A stretch of DNA of 64,000 nt from Zooshikella sp050749885 (GTDB lineage: Bacteria > Pseudomonadota > Gammaproteobacteria > Pseudomonadales > Zooshikellaceae). The position numbers and the translations under genes are program-made. This document shows positions 1-9,647 of the stretch, piece after piece (the first letter of the stretch is position 1; every line of letters begins with the position of its first letter). Where the stretch lies: positions 438,678 to 502,677 of the forward strand of contig NZ_JBOIUB010000004.1 in assembly GCF_050749885.1 (NCBI RefSeq). Direction: 5' to 3'. The notes beneath the pieces were generated by a model that saw nothing but the letters and a program-made list of their open reading frames with translations, ran no database searches and had not been told where the DNA came from.

Positions 1-771
1 GTAAGTGATACAGAGTCATTATTAAAAAAATTACCATTATCTACTCGGCTCAAGTTTAAATTCGTTATAGCGACATACGCCAAAATGGCTGAGCGCAGAG
101 AGAATACTAGGCCTACTTATATCGCTGAAACATGGTTTTATAGAAAGATTCTTACAGAAGTACTCAGTAGACTGGATAACGATAATATTGTTTCCAAAGA
201 TGAATTGCCTTTTATTGACTTTAATTTGTTTCGTAATTACGTTTCTGGGAAGCTAAATGCAGAAGAGGCTTTTTCCAGAGAGCTTATAGAAAAAAATAAA
301 AAAGACTATCTTGTTAATCGCAACAGCGAAGAACCACCAATGGCTATTATCGGTGGATATAAACCTCGAACTAAAAAAGTAGAGACTTCATCAACGGATA
401 TTGATGTAATTAAAGGCGTTGGTGCTAGCCCAGGAATTGTTGTTGCTCGAGCAAGAGTAATCAATGATCTCGATAAAGAAGCAGCTACTCTTCAACAAGG
501 AGAAATTTTAGTTGCTAAGTTTACAGATGCATCTTGGACTCCTCTGTTTGTTCTTGCTGCAGGTGTTATTGCAGATATTGGATCAATGTTGTCTCATAGC
601 TCTATTGTATCTAGAGAATTTGGTATACCAGCGGTTGTAAACACAAAAGTAGCCTGTTTACACATAAAAACAGGCGATATCCTTTATTTGGATGGAAATA
701 ATGGTGAGGTAAGAATACAAACAAACGTAGTCAATAGTAAGCAGAAATATGAGAAAGCATTGGCAGTTTAA
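1..771 (+). CDS. pigC: PigC, prodigiosin-condensing enzyme (C-terminal part, cut by window edge)
   Basis: The frame is open from base 1, so this is the last 256 residues of a longer protein (PigC is about 890 residues). The end carries a PEP-utilising swivelling domain with the motif GSMLSHSSIVSREFGIPAVV, whose His is the expected phospho-carrier. PigC joins MAP and MBC in the final ATP-dependent step of prodigiosin synthesis. The PPDK-like ATP-binding domain would lie upstream of the window. The gene is followed after 70 bp by pigD on the same strand, which supports the assignment over a generic PEP synthase. An internal ATG at 85 is not the real start. Confidence 0.88.
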   Translation, partial: VSDTESLLKKLPLSTRLKFKFVIATYAKMAERRENTRPTYIAETWFYRKILTEVLSRLDNDNIVSKDELPFIDFNLFRNYVSGKLNAEEAFSRELIEKNKKDYLVNRNSEEPPMAIIGGYKPRTKKVETSSTDIDVIKGVGASPGIVVARARVINDLDKEAATLQQGEILVAKFTDASWTPLFVLAAGVIADIGSMLSHSSIVSREFGIPAVVNTKVACLHIKTGDILYLDGNNGEVRIQTNVVNSKQKYEKALAV

Positions 772-841
772 TAAACAAATTGGTAGATATTTAAACTCGT
801 AGTGAATAGCAAAAATTAAAAGATATTACGAAGAGGCTGAT

Positions 842-3304
842 ATGGATATTACTATCGGGGTTGTTGTAGTTACTGAAAGTCGCTATTTCTTTGAAACAGG
901 ATTAAGTGTTTTAAGTGATATACGTGGGGAACTTTTTCAGCGAGTAACTATTGACTCAGATATTAGTGCTGAACAGTTAACACCTAGTCATCATCCTGTT
1001 TATGATGAAGCCAGAGAAAAAGCAATACGTTTTATGACTAAACGTAAAGAACGGGTATCGATGAGAGTTGTTCAGGCCAGTACTTTGAGTGAAGCAACCT
1101 CAAAAATTGTAAGTCTTGCAAAAAGTATAAGTGACAATGAATTATTTCAGGTTGGCATGATTTATTTGGATTATGCTAATCCTAAATATGAAATGTTATC
1201 TATCAAGGATATTGATGAGGAAGTTTCCAGTTTCTATAACATTCTAAATGAAAATAATATTTCTGCATTTTACTCGTCTTTCTCTGTGGCTGCATTTACT
1301 CTTCCTTGCAAGAAAAAAATACGTTATCAGCCCATGGAGTTTATAGAATGCAGTCTTCCACATAACAGAGCTATATTACAAGCTGAGCTCCTTTGTTTGT
1401 GGATGGATTTTATAGAAATGGCGTTGGTTAATCGACGAGTAAAACCAGAGATTAAGGGATTCGCAAATAATACGCTTGGGCAGTTACTATGTGGTTATTT
1501 AACAGATACGTCAAAAGATAATTGGAATGGTTATTACTTTACAGGTTCGCTCGTTTCAAATTTGATTAATCACCTCGAAATAGAGGCAAAAAGAACAGGT
1601 ATTAAGTTATTACGCGGCCCAAGTGAACATAGTCTGGCATGTGGTGCTATGGCTAACTGGCAGCTTTATAAAAAAGCATTTTTAATTGTTGTCACGAGTG
1701 GCATGATCGATGAATTTAAAGGGACCTTGGCAAACTTACGAGAAGCACGCGCTAAAGGTTTTATAGTATGTGCAGAAAACAGGCCTAATCAGTGGTTTGC
1801 GTTTCAGGGGACTGTTTCTAAAGACGAGGATACGCGTGATGTACTTAAAGCAAAGCGTATTCCGCATATATTTATGGATGACTCAGAGAGTATTGAAGAG
1901 GACTTCAAAAAAGCGATTGAGCTATATAATTCAAATCAAGGGCCAGTCGTCATTATGGCAACACAAGCAGTATTAGATGCTAGTGGTATAATCAATTTAC
2001 AGTTGCCTGCTGTGGAGAACGAATATAGTGATTTACCTCTTGAGCCTGAACTGATTCAGCTGCTTGATGAAGTTATGGATATTATTAATAGAGGACCCGA
2101 AAAAATTGTATGGCAATGTGGACCACTATCTGACAATGAGCATGAGTTAGTATTATCAATAGCAGAAAGAGCTGGTATTGCACTTGTTGATTCATTAAAT
2201 TATCCAGGAAGTGTATCAAAATATCACAATGGTATACTCAATAAAAATTATCTCGGTACATTAGCTGTATATGGTTATAGCCCAAGAGTTTATAACTTTT
2301 TACATACAAAAGATAAATTGAACTCAACATCTGAACAATGTTTATTCTTTTTGAAAAGCAAATTGCATCAGGCTGCAACACCATTTTCAGATGGTCGGCT
2401 AAAGCGGAGATTGAATATTGTACAATTGACAAATAATGCAGAACATATTTCACCTTATACTGATTATCCTTTAGTGATGAATTTGTATACCTTTTTAAGG
2501 TATGTGGATGCTCATCTTGATGTGTCTGTAGAACTAAAGAATAAAAGAATGTCTGCAATTCAATGTGTGAATGAAACCTCATCAGATGTTGTGAGTAAAC
2601 TACCTAAAATACCTATATCTCCTAATTATTTTTTCTCTAGATTAAATAGTTTGTTTGAGAAAATGATCGTTGAAGATAACTACGATTATACTGGATTATA
2701 TGATGTTGGACGTTGTGGAATATCTGCAGTACGGAATGTTGTAAGAACGCGAAGAGGATTTTCGGGGTGGTATGGCCGTGGTTTAATGGGCGATGCGTTA
2801 CAGTCAGTTGTAAGTCTTGCTTCAACGTGTCCGACTCATCTAGTTGCCTTTATTGGTGATGGAGCAAAAGGGCTCGTTCCTGACGTGTTGCCAAGCCTTG
2901 TGGAAAATGCCTTAACTTATCCAGAGTGTTTAGATAAGAATATTACGATATTTTATTTCATGAATGGTGGACATTCTGTGATAAATACTTATCAAGAAAG
3001 AATCCTTTTTAACAGAACATCACGACAGATGCGTTTGATTAACATTAATACACCTGACTGGGAAGAGCAGATATATGGCTTAAAAGTTAAGTCAAGAACC
3101 ATTGATGTATTTGATCACGATATGCTGAGGGCGGCTCTTCAAGAAAAAAATTGCATTAACTTATTTTCTGTTATTGTATCACATAACAATGAAGGTGATG
3201 GGATTAGTTTAGCCACGGCTACAGGGTGGCAGCGAGATAGCGTGAAGAATACTGCTGACACTATAAATTCAGATAAAGTTGAAAAACAGCTTGAGCCAGT
3301 ATAA
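842..3304 (+). CDS. pigD: PigD, ThDP-dependent 3-acetyloctanal synthase
   Basis: This 820-residue thiamine-diphosphate enzyme adds a pyruvate-derived acetyl unit to 2-octenal, giving 3-acetyloctanal, the first step of the MAP branch. The ThDP pyrimidine-binding Glu is seen in GPSEHSLACGAMAN near residue 260. The pyrophosphate/metal motif is GDGAKG near residue 672, with the closing NGG about 30 residues later. Length is close to Serratia PigD (about 870). The middle is poorly conserved as in other PigD proteins. It lies between pigC and pigE, both co-directional. An RBS-like GAAGAGG precedes the ATG. Confidence 0.92.
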   Translation: MDITIGVVVVTESRYFFETGLSVLSDIRGELFQRVTIDSDISAEQLTPSHHPVYDEAREKAIRFMTKRKERVSMRVVQASTLSEATSKIVSLAKSISDNELFQVGMIYLDYANPKYEMLSIKDIDEEVSSFYNILNENNISAFYSSFSVAAFTLPCKKKIRYQPMEFIECSLPHNRAILQAELLCLWMDFIEMALVNRRVKPEIKGFANNTLGQLLCGYLTDTSKDNWNGYYFTGSLVSNLINHLEIEAKRTGIKLLRGPSEHSLACGAMANWQLYKKAFLIVVTSGMIDEFKGTLANLREARAKGFIVCAENRPNQWFAFQGTVSKDEDTRDVLKAKRIPHIFMDDSESIEEDFKKAIELYNSNQGPVVIMATQAVLDASGIINLQLPAVENEYSDLPLEPELIQLLDEVMDIINRGPEKIVWQCGPLSDNEHELVLSIAERAGIALVDSLNYPGSVSKYHNGILNKNYLGTLAVYGYSPRVYNFLHTKDKLNSTSEQCLFFLKSKLHQAATPFSDGRLKRRLNIVQLTNNAEHISPYTDYPLVMNLYTFLRYVDAHLDVSVELKNKRMSAIQCVNETSSDVVSKLPKIPISPNYFFSRLNSLFEKMIVEDNYDYTGLYDVGRCGISAVRNVVRTRRGFSGWYGRGLMGDALQSVVSLASTCPTHLVAFIGDGAKGLVPDVLPSLVENALTYPECLDKNITIFYFMNGGHSVINTYQERILFNRTSRQMRLININTPDWEEQIYGLKVKSRTIDVFDHDMLRAALQEKNCINLFSVIVSHNNEGDGISLATATGWQRDSVKNTADTINSDKVEKQLEPV

Positions 3305-3396
3305 AAAATACTGAAAATTATAGCTATTGATATAAATAGATATATTTGCTCATAAAGCTTGTATTTTCTTCTGAAGTAATAGGCTAAGGAAAAGCT

Positions 3397-5916
3397 ATGA
3401 AATTTGGTTTTATTGCTCATCCAACTTCAACTTCGTTAAAACGTTATGTGAAAATGTTGGATATCTTACAGCGAACTTCTCGTGATTTGGAAATAGGTTA
3501 TCATCGTGAAATTTGGCAACGTGAAAATCTAATTCCATTTATTGATTTTTGTAGAATTAAATCCATAAATGGGGCGAGCTGTGAAGGGGTAATTCATTAT
3601 CTACCATTAACAGCTGAAGAAATGTTGTCATCAGCACGTACAGTACAAAAACGAGTTTTAAATGGTATAGAAAAGCTGCATGAAGAAGGTGCTGAACTGG
3701 TCGGTTTAGGTGGCTTTACTTCAATTGTTGGAAAACGTGGCATAGAGACCGCTAATCAGTCGAATATTCCTGTTACTAGTGGTAATTCATTAACCACTTA
3801 TGCAGCCTACAAAGCATTTTGCCAGATATTTGATTGGTTAGAAATACACCCTGAAAACACACAAGTTGCGATTATTGGTTATCCTGGTTCGATTTGTTTA
3901 GCGTTGTCGAAACTACTACTAGACTTAGGCTGTAAACTTGATTTGGTGCATTCTGGTTCAGAAAAAAGTAAAGAAGAGTTACTCAAGCATCTTCCTGATA
4001 AATATCATGATCAGGTCAATTTAGTTAGCAATATTGAGGCTTGTTATCAACGTAATCAACTATTTGCAGCAGCAACTTCCTCTGGAGGAATTATTGATCC
4101 AGCACGTTTACAAGCCGGTTCCATTGTTGTTGATATTGCTTTACCTCATGATGTTATTCGAGCTGGTGCTGATAGAAACGATGTGCTTTTACTAGAAGGG
4201 GGTTGTGTCACTGCTGCTCGACAGGTTAAGTTTGGCGGAGAATCATTAAATATTGCATTAAAGCAGCAAATCAATGGGTGTTTGGCTGAAACAATAGTAT
4301 TAACGCTCGAACAACGTAATGAGTGCTTTTCTATTGGTCGCTATTTGGAAAAGGAAAAAGTACTTGAAATAGGTGCTATTGCTGAGAGACATGGCTTTCA
4401 TGCTTATCCTTTTGCATCATTTGGTGAGAGAGTTGAAAAAGATCGAGTAATAAACTTACGTCGTTATTATCATCGTGAGTCAAGCGCAGCTCATTATACC
4501 ATTGAGCAGAGTGAAATTTCTCGTCGTGAAAAAGCTTTACAGCGATATAGAAACCATATAAATCCAATGATGGCTGATTTTTTACATATGCAGCGTTGTG
4601 ATCAGGTTTTTGATACCGCTAAAGGTTGTACTCTTATAAATACGAATGGTGATAAGTTCCTTGACATGGTTTCAGGTTATGGTTGTTTAAACTTAGGTCA
4701 TAATCCTGATATTGTTGTAAAAGCATTACAAGACTTTTTGGGAAATTCAACAGCGAATTTTATTCAATATGTATCTGTACCACAACAAACAGCTTTATTA
4801 GCTGAAAAACTTTGTGAAATTGCACCAGGAAACATGGAACGTGTTTTTTTCAGTAATTCTGGCACTGAAGCAGTTGAAGCAGCATTAAAATTAGCAAAAG
4901 CTGCAACGGGAAAATCACGATTTATCTATGCCAAAAATAGTTATCATGGAAAAACATTAGGTGCGTTATCTGTCACAGGCAGGGAAAAGCATCGTAAACA
5001 TTTTATCCCATTGATACCTGGTTGTGAGTCAGTCCCCTTTGGTGATATTGACGCGTTGAAGAATGTACTTGAATCGGGTGATGTAGCAGCATTTATTGTT
5101 GAGCCTATACAAGGTGAGGGTGGTGTATATACTCCACCAGAAGGGTATTTAACTCGTGTTCAACAATTATGTAATGATGCTGGTTGTTTGCTTATTGTCG
5201 ATGAAATTCAAACGGGTTTAGGGCGAACAGGGCGTATGTTTGCTTGTGAGTGGGAAGGCATCAAACCCGATATACTGGTTTTAGCTAAATCGTTATCTGG
5301 AGGTTTAATACCCATTGGCGCAACATTAAGCTCTAGACAAATCTGGGATGCAGCCTATGGTACCACTGGACGCTTTTTATTGCATACCTCTACCTTTGGT
5401 GGATGTAATATCGCTGCAGTTGCTGGATTAGCAGTGTTAGAAGGGATATTTCAAAATAAACTCTACGATAATGCAGAAAAATTAGGACAGTATTTTAAGA
5501 ATGAACTTATACGTGTAACCAAGGATTATCCATTTATTGGAGAAGTGCGAGGCCAAGGATTGATGATTGGTATCCAGTTTGCAAATGAGTTTGAAGGTGC
5601 AATTGAAGCATGTGCTCGTGAATTTGGTACACGATTACCGGGTGACTGGCATTTAACTTATCGATTTTTCCCTGATGAGGTTAGGGAGCATCTCAGCGCT
5701 GCGATCGATAAAATGGAAGAGTCGCTAGCAGAAATGTTTTGTATGAGGTTTGTGTCCAAATTAAATAATGACCATCAAATTTTAACATTTGTAACGGCGA
5801 ATAGCTCAACAGTTATACGTATTCAGCCACCTCTTGTGATATCTAAACAGGAAGTAGATTATTTTATAGCATCTTTTTCAATGGTGTGTGAAGAGATGTC
5901 AACATTCCTAAACTAG
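3397..5916 (+). CDS. pigE: PigE, 3-acetyloctanal aminotransferase with N-terminal nucleotide-binding domain
   Basis: This is an 839-residue two-part protein. Roughly residues 1-330 form a dehydrogenase-like fold containing VAIIGYPGSICLALS. Roughly 380-839 is a class III PLP aminotransferase with the motif IVDEIQTGLGRTG and the PLP Lys at 631 in LAKSLSGG. In Serratia the C-terminal domain transaminates 3-acetyloctanal, which cyclises toward MAP. Length matches Serratia PigE (about 853). AAGGAAA sits just before the ATG. Only 10 bp separate it from pigF, so the two are probably cotranscribed. The role of the N-terminal domain is not settled in the family. Confidence 0.92.
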   Translation: MKFGFIAHPTSTSLKRYVKMLDILQRTSRDLEIGYHREIWQRENLIPFIDFCRIKSINGASCEGVIHYLPLTAEEMLSSARTVQKRVLNGIEKLHEEGAELVGLGGFTSIVGKRGIETANQSNIPVTSGNSLTTYAAYKAFCQIFDWLEIHPENTQVAIIGYPGSICLALSKLLLDLGCKLDLVHSGSEKSKEELLKHLPDKYHDQVNLVSNIEACYQRNQLFAAATSSGGIIDPARLQAGSIVVDIALPHDVIRAGADRNDVLLLEGGCVTAARQVKFGGESLNIALKQQINGCLAETIVLTLEQRNECFSIGRYLEKEKVLEIGAIAERHGFHAYPFASFGERVEKDRVINLRRYYHRESSAAHYTIEQSEISRREKALQRYRNHINPMMADFLHMQRCDQVFDTAKGCTLINTNGDKFLDMVSGYGCLNLGHNPDIVVKALQDFLGNSTANFIQYVSVPQQTALLAEKLCEIAPGNMERVFFSNSGTEAVEAALKLAKAATGKSRFIYAKNSYHGKTLGALSVTGREKHRKHFIPLIPGCESVPFGDIDALKNVLESGDVAAFIVEPIQGEGGVYTPPEGYLTRVQQLCNDAGCLLIVDEIQTGLGRTGRMFACEWEGIKPDILVLAKSLSGGLIPIGATLSSRQIWDAAYGTTGRFLLHTSTFGGCNIAAVAGLAVLEGIFQNKLYDNAEKLGQYFKNELIRVTKDYPFIGEVRGQGLMIGIQFANEFEGAIEACAREFGTRLPGDWHLTYRFFPDEVREHLSAAIDKMEESLAEMFCMRFVSKLNNDHQILTFVTANSSTVIRIQPPLVISKQEVDYFIASFSMVCEEMSTFLN

Positions 5917-5926
5917 GAGAAATATA

Positions 5927-6946
5927 ATGGATTTTTCTAAAGAAGCTATTGTCGATGAGATGATGGGTTTTTTTAAAGCGAAGGTCATTACATCTGCTTT
6001 TGAATTAAAAATATTTGATGCAATAAGTGATACAGCGCTAACGTTAGATGATATTTGTACTCGTTGTAATATTCCTGTGGATTCTGGAAAACGTCTGCTG
6101 ATCGCTTTAACAGCAATGGGTTTGGTTAACAAGGAAAATAATAGCTATTTACTGAATCAGAGTGCAAAATCTTACTTGATCAGTGATTCAAAAGAGTGGT
6201 TAGGATGGTTGGCAAGACATATTGACAGTTTTTTATATCCCCTTTGGGCTCAGACAGCTAAAGCAATAAAGGAAGACTCTGATCAGCGGAACACGGTATT
6301 TGGAGATACAAGAAGTTGGTTCGATATTCTCTATCAAAACCCACAAGATGTTGTTGACTTTCAAGAATTCCTTGGCGTTTTTGCCAGACCCTTTATAGAT
6401 GGAATGGTTGAAGAGTTTAATTTTTCACAATATCAGCATTTTCTCGACATAGGTAGCGGTATTGGTTCATTGCCTGTCGCTGTGGCTAAACGTTATCCAA
6501 ACTTAAAGATTTCAATTTGTGAGCTTCCTCAAGCGGCCAGTTACCTGCGTGATCGTCTTATGGTCACAGAAGGCGGCGAAAATATCGAGGTAATTACTGG
6601 AAATATAATTGATGACAAATTATCAAGTAATAACTTTGACTTGGTTCATTTAGGTTGGATGCTTCATGATTATAGTCCATCGATTCAGAGTAAAATATTA
6701 AAAAATATTTATGACTCATTACCAAATGGTGCAACATTTATTGCAAGTGAAACTCCATTAAATGATGATGAATCAGGACCATTATTTACGACGTTGCTTT
6801 CGATTAACATGCTCGTTTCTACCGATGGAGGTGTAGAGTCAACGCGTCAGGAGTATTTACAACGTTTTAATGAGGCAGGCTTTGTTAATACAAGAGTGCT
6901 TTCAATTAAAGGTCCAAGAACACTGTTTGTTGGTGAAAAAAAATAA
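5927..6946 (+). CDS. pigF: PigF, S-adenosylmethionine-dependent O-methyltransferase
   Basis: This 339-residue plant-type O-methyltransferase has an N-terminal winged-helix/dimerisation half and a C-terminal SAM domain with motif I FLDIGSGIGSLPVAV near residue 175. The expected catalytic His sits in LGWMLHDYSP. In prodigiosin synthesis PigF methylates the 4-hydroxyl of the bipyrrole to give the methoxy group of MBC. The start is fixed by AGGAGAAATATA before the ATG. Ten bases after pigE and 36 before pigG, the spacing fits one operon. Confidence 0.9.
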   Translation: MDFSKEAIVDEMMGFFKAKVITSAFELKIFDAISDTALTLDDICTRCNIPVDSGKRLLIALTAMGLVNKENNSYLLNQSAKSYLISDSKEWLGWLARHIDSFLYPLWAQTAKAIKEDSDQRNTVFGDTRSWFDILYQNPQDVVDFQEFLGVFARPFIDGMVEEFNFSQYQHFLDIGSGIGSLPVAVAKRYPNLKISICELPQAASYLRDRLMVTEGGENIEVITGNIIDDKLSSNNFDLVHLGWMLHDYSPSIQSKILKNIYDSLPNGATFIASETPLNDDESGPLFTTLLSINMLVSTDGGVESTRQEYLQRFNEAGFVNTRVLSIKGPRTLFVGEKK

Positions 6947-6982
6947 TCAAAAGAAAAAAATAATTAAAGGTGGGTGGCTGAT

Positions 6983-7243
6983 ATGTTAGAAAATAAATTG
7001 ATTCACTATATTGCGGAAAATTACCTTGAGGATGATGCAGATGACTTTGATCTAGATACGCCACTTCTTGAGTTTAATATTATTGATTCAAGTGCATTAT
7101 TTGATTTAGTGGCAATGCTATCAAAGGAAACAAGTGTGCAAATCCCTGTCAATGAAATAACGCCCAGCAACTTTTCTACGGTACGACATATTACTAAACT
7201 TGTTTCAAAAATAATAAAACAACAGGAAGCAATTGTTGCTTGA
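6983..7243 (+). CDS. pigG: PigG, peptidyl carrier protein for L-proline
   Basis: This is an 86-residue acyl/peptidyl carrier domain. The phosphopantetheine Ser is residue 36 in NIIDSSALFDLV. PigI loads L-proline here, and the prolyl thioester is oxidised to pyrrolyl-2-carboxyl by PigA. The ATG at 6983 is preferred over an in-frame GTG at 6974, because AAAGGTGGG at 6967-6975 is well spaced only for the ATG. Length agrees with Serratia PigG (about 87). The phosphopantetheinyl transferase at 20178-20927 is the likely activating enzyme. Confidence 0.9.
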   Translation: MLENKLIHYIAENYLEDDADDFDLDTPLLEFNIIDSSALFDLVAMLSKETSVQIPVNEITPSNFSTVRHITKLVSKIIKQQEAIVA

Positions 7244-7297
7244 TAGGTCTTTAGCCTAAGAAAAAGGCCTATTAATTTGGACTTACGGAGAAGTGTT

Positions 7298-9529
7298 ATG
7301 TCTGACGTGGTTATGGAAGAGCATGGTGTAGCTGAGAGCTTTGAAGGTGTACAGCAACGAGTACTAGAGCTATTTTCAAGTCATACGGGTTATGGAAAGT
7401 CTGACATAGTCTTAGATAATCATTTTGATAGTGACTATGGCATTGACTCAATAACATTAACGACATTGTTATCGGATATTATAAAAGAGTATAGAATACC
7501 TACGTCAAAAGTTCCTGATAGCATTAATACGCTAAATGATATTTTTGATTTTATATCATCAAAATTAAATATTGAAAAGATAGATTCACAAACAGTGAAT
7601 AGCAAACATGAAGATGATAACGCTGGTAATTCGTTATTAGTTGAGAAGATTCAGTCAGTGTTTGCAAAGCATACAGGATACTCGATTGACCAACTTGATG
7701 TTAATGTTGATTTTGAAAGTGATTTAGGGATTGATTCTGTTACTTTGGTATCAATACTCGCTGATATTCCAAGTGTCTTAGCTATCGATGGGCTTAAACT
7801 ACCTGAAAATCTCAGAACCATTGAGGCACTTATTCATTACCTTGATACTAATATTGATAGTGAAAAAAAATCTGTATTGGAAGAATATAATCAAGAAGAT
7901 GGTGTTGAAGTAGAAACTATCAATAAACCTAAAGTGGAAAAAAGTATAGACAGTGATCATGAGGACGATGATAGTAGTTGGAAACATTTTCTAAGTCAAT
8001 TGCTTTCGACTGATGATGATAGCACATTAACTGAAAATAAAGTTAAATTTAGTTTTTCATCGCTAGGTTTTAATCAGCACCATGTTAATGAGTTGTATAA
8101 TAAGTTGACGCATGAATTTCATATGCCAAATCAAATAAGGCTTAGCGACTGTGATACGCCTGAAAAAATATTGCACTACATACAGGCAAGTAAAGAGTTT
8201 GAGCTAGCACCAATAAAAGAAATAATAAATCAAGTATCGCATGTAAATGAAGACGAAGAAATAAGAGATAATGATCCTCGAACCATGAAGGATTTTGTGG
8301 CTATCGAGCATAAAGATCTTTTTCACAAAACACGTGAATTTCGTAAATTTTATAAGAAAAAACAACGACAGCAACTCTATTGGTATGGAATGCCATTAGA
8401 GTCACGTTGCCAAAACCGTGCCCTTATCTATGATGAGACAACAGGTAAACGAAGAGAGTTTTTGATGTTTGCATCAAATAATTATTTGGGGCTGGCTAAT
8501 CACCCAAGTGTTATTGACGCAATTTGTGAGGGTGCTCGTCAATATGGGGCAACAAATACGGGATGTCGTTTAATCGGAGGTAGTAATATACTACATAAGG
8601 AGTTAGAAACCAAACTGGCTAAACTAAAAGGTCGAGAATCCTGTATTGTTTATCCATCTGGTTATTCTGCTAATTTAGGTGGTATTTCTGCATTAGCAGG
8701 ACCAAAAGATCTTGTTTTCACTGATGCTATTAACCATATGAGCATTCAGGATGGTTGTAAGCTTTCAGGCGCAGGGCGTAAGATTTATCAACATAGCCTT
8801 GATAACTTAGAACAAATGCTTGATAAATACGCTGAACATGAGGGGGGTAAGCTCATTGTTACAGACGGTGTGTTTAGTATGCATGGTGACATTGTTGATT
8901 TACCAAGGTTGATGCAGATTGCTAGGAAATATAATGCCAGAGTGTTAGTTGATGATGCCCATTCAACAGGGGTTTTAGGTAAAACAGGTTCTGGAACCAC
9001 AGAGCACTTTGGTATGAAAGGAGAAGTTGACTTAGAACTTGGCACTATGAGTAAAGCACTTGCAGGTGTGGGTGGTTTTATCTGTGGTGATGAGGATGTC
9101 ATCGAGTACTTGCGTTTTTACTCTAATTCTTATGTTTTTGCAGCAACAATACCTGCTGCAGTTGCCGCAGGCTTAATTGCTTCTATTGACGTTATGGAGA
9201 AAGAGCCTCAGCGTTTAAGTAAGTTATGGAGTAATATTCACTACTTAAGAAGCCACTTATTATCAGCAGGTTTTGATTTGGAAAATTCTGCAAGTGCAAT
9301 ATTACCTATTGTGATTGGAGATGACCAAAAAACGCTAGAGTTCGGTCGTGCTGTGAGAGCCAAAGGAATGTATTGTCAATCCGTTGTATATCCTGGTATT
9401 GCTGTGGGTGATGCACGTTTGCGTATTAGTGTTACGAGTGAGCATACCATAGAAGATTTGGATCTAGCGGCTCAAATATTAGTAGACTCGGCAAAAGAAG
9501 TTAATATACCTGTAGCAAATAGTCACTAG
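7298..9529 (+). CDS. pigH: PigH, tandem ACP / alpha-oxoamine synthase (HBM synthase)
   Basis: This 743-residue fusion carries carrier domain 1 (Ser51 in GIDSITL) and carrier domain 2 (Ser147 in GIDSVTL). A third ACP-like segment at about residues 227-302 has Asn259-Gln260 where Asp-Ser is expected. An alpha-oxoamine synthase domain follows, with the PLP Lys586 in TMSKALAGVGG. The enzyme condenses a malonyl-derived pyrrolyl-ketoacyl chain with serine to build 4-hydroxy-2,2'-bipyrrole-5-methanol. Serratia PigH is about 653 residues, so the extra carrier-like segment explains the greater length here. The start is ATG 7298 with CGGAGAAG before it; an upstream in-frame TTG at 7277 lacks a site. 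Confidence 0.92.
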   Translation: MSDVVMEEHGVAESFEGVQQRVLELFSSHTGYGKSDIVLDNHFDSDYGIDSITLTTLLSDIIKEYRIPTSKVPDSINTLNDIFDFISSKLNIEKIDSQTVNSKHEDDNAGNSLLVEKIQSVFAKHTGYSIDQLDVNVDFESDLGIDSVTLVSILADIPSVLAIDGLKLPENLRTIEALIHYLDTNIDSEKKSVLEEYNQEDGVEVETINKPKVEKSIDSDHEDDDSSWKHFLSQLLSTDDDSTLTENKVKFSFSSLGFNQHHVNELYNKLTHEFHMPNQIRLSDCDTPEKILHYIQASKEFELAPIKEIINQVSHVNEDEEIRDNDPRTMKDFVAIEHKDLFHKTREFRKFYKKKQRQQLYWYGMPLESRCQNRALIYDETTGKRREFLMFASNNYLGLANHPSVIDAICEGARQYGATNTGCRLIGGSNILHKELETKLAKLKGRESCIVYPSGYSANLGGISALAGPKDLVFTDAINHMSIQDGCKLSGAGRKIYQHSLDNLEQMLDKYAEHEGGKLIVTDGVFSMHGDIVDLPRLMQIARKYNARVLVDDAHSTGVLGKTGSGTTEHFGMKGEVDLELGTMSKALAGVGGFICGDEDVIEYLRFYSNSYVFAATIPAAVAAGLIASIDVMEKEPQRLSKLWSNIHYLRSHLLSAGFDLENSASAILPIVIGDDQKTLEFGRAVRAKGMYCQSVVYPGIAVGDARLRISVTSEHTIEDLDLAAQILVDSAKEVNIPVANSH

Positions 9530-9647
9530 AGATGTTTGTTTACATACCCATAGAGACATTTTGAATTAAAACGTTTAAAGATCTTCTCTGTGGGTATTGC
9601 TGATAAAGGATTTTTTTACTACAAAAGGGTATATGCTGGAGGCTACG

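Noticed and set aside
2238..2582. Minus-strand frame inside pigD
   Set aside because: It lies antisense to a well-supported gene, and has low-complexity, Ile/Tyr-rich sequence typical of a shadow.
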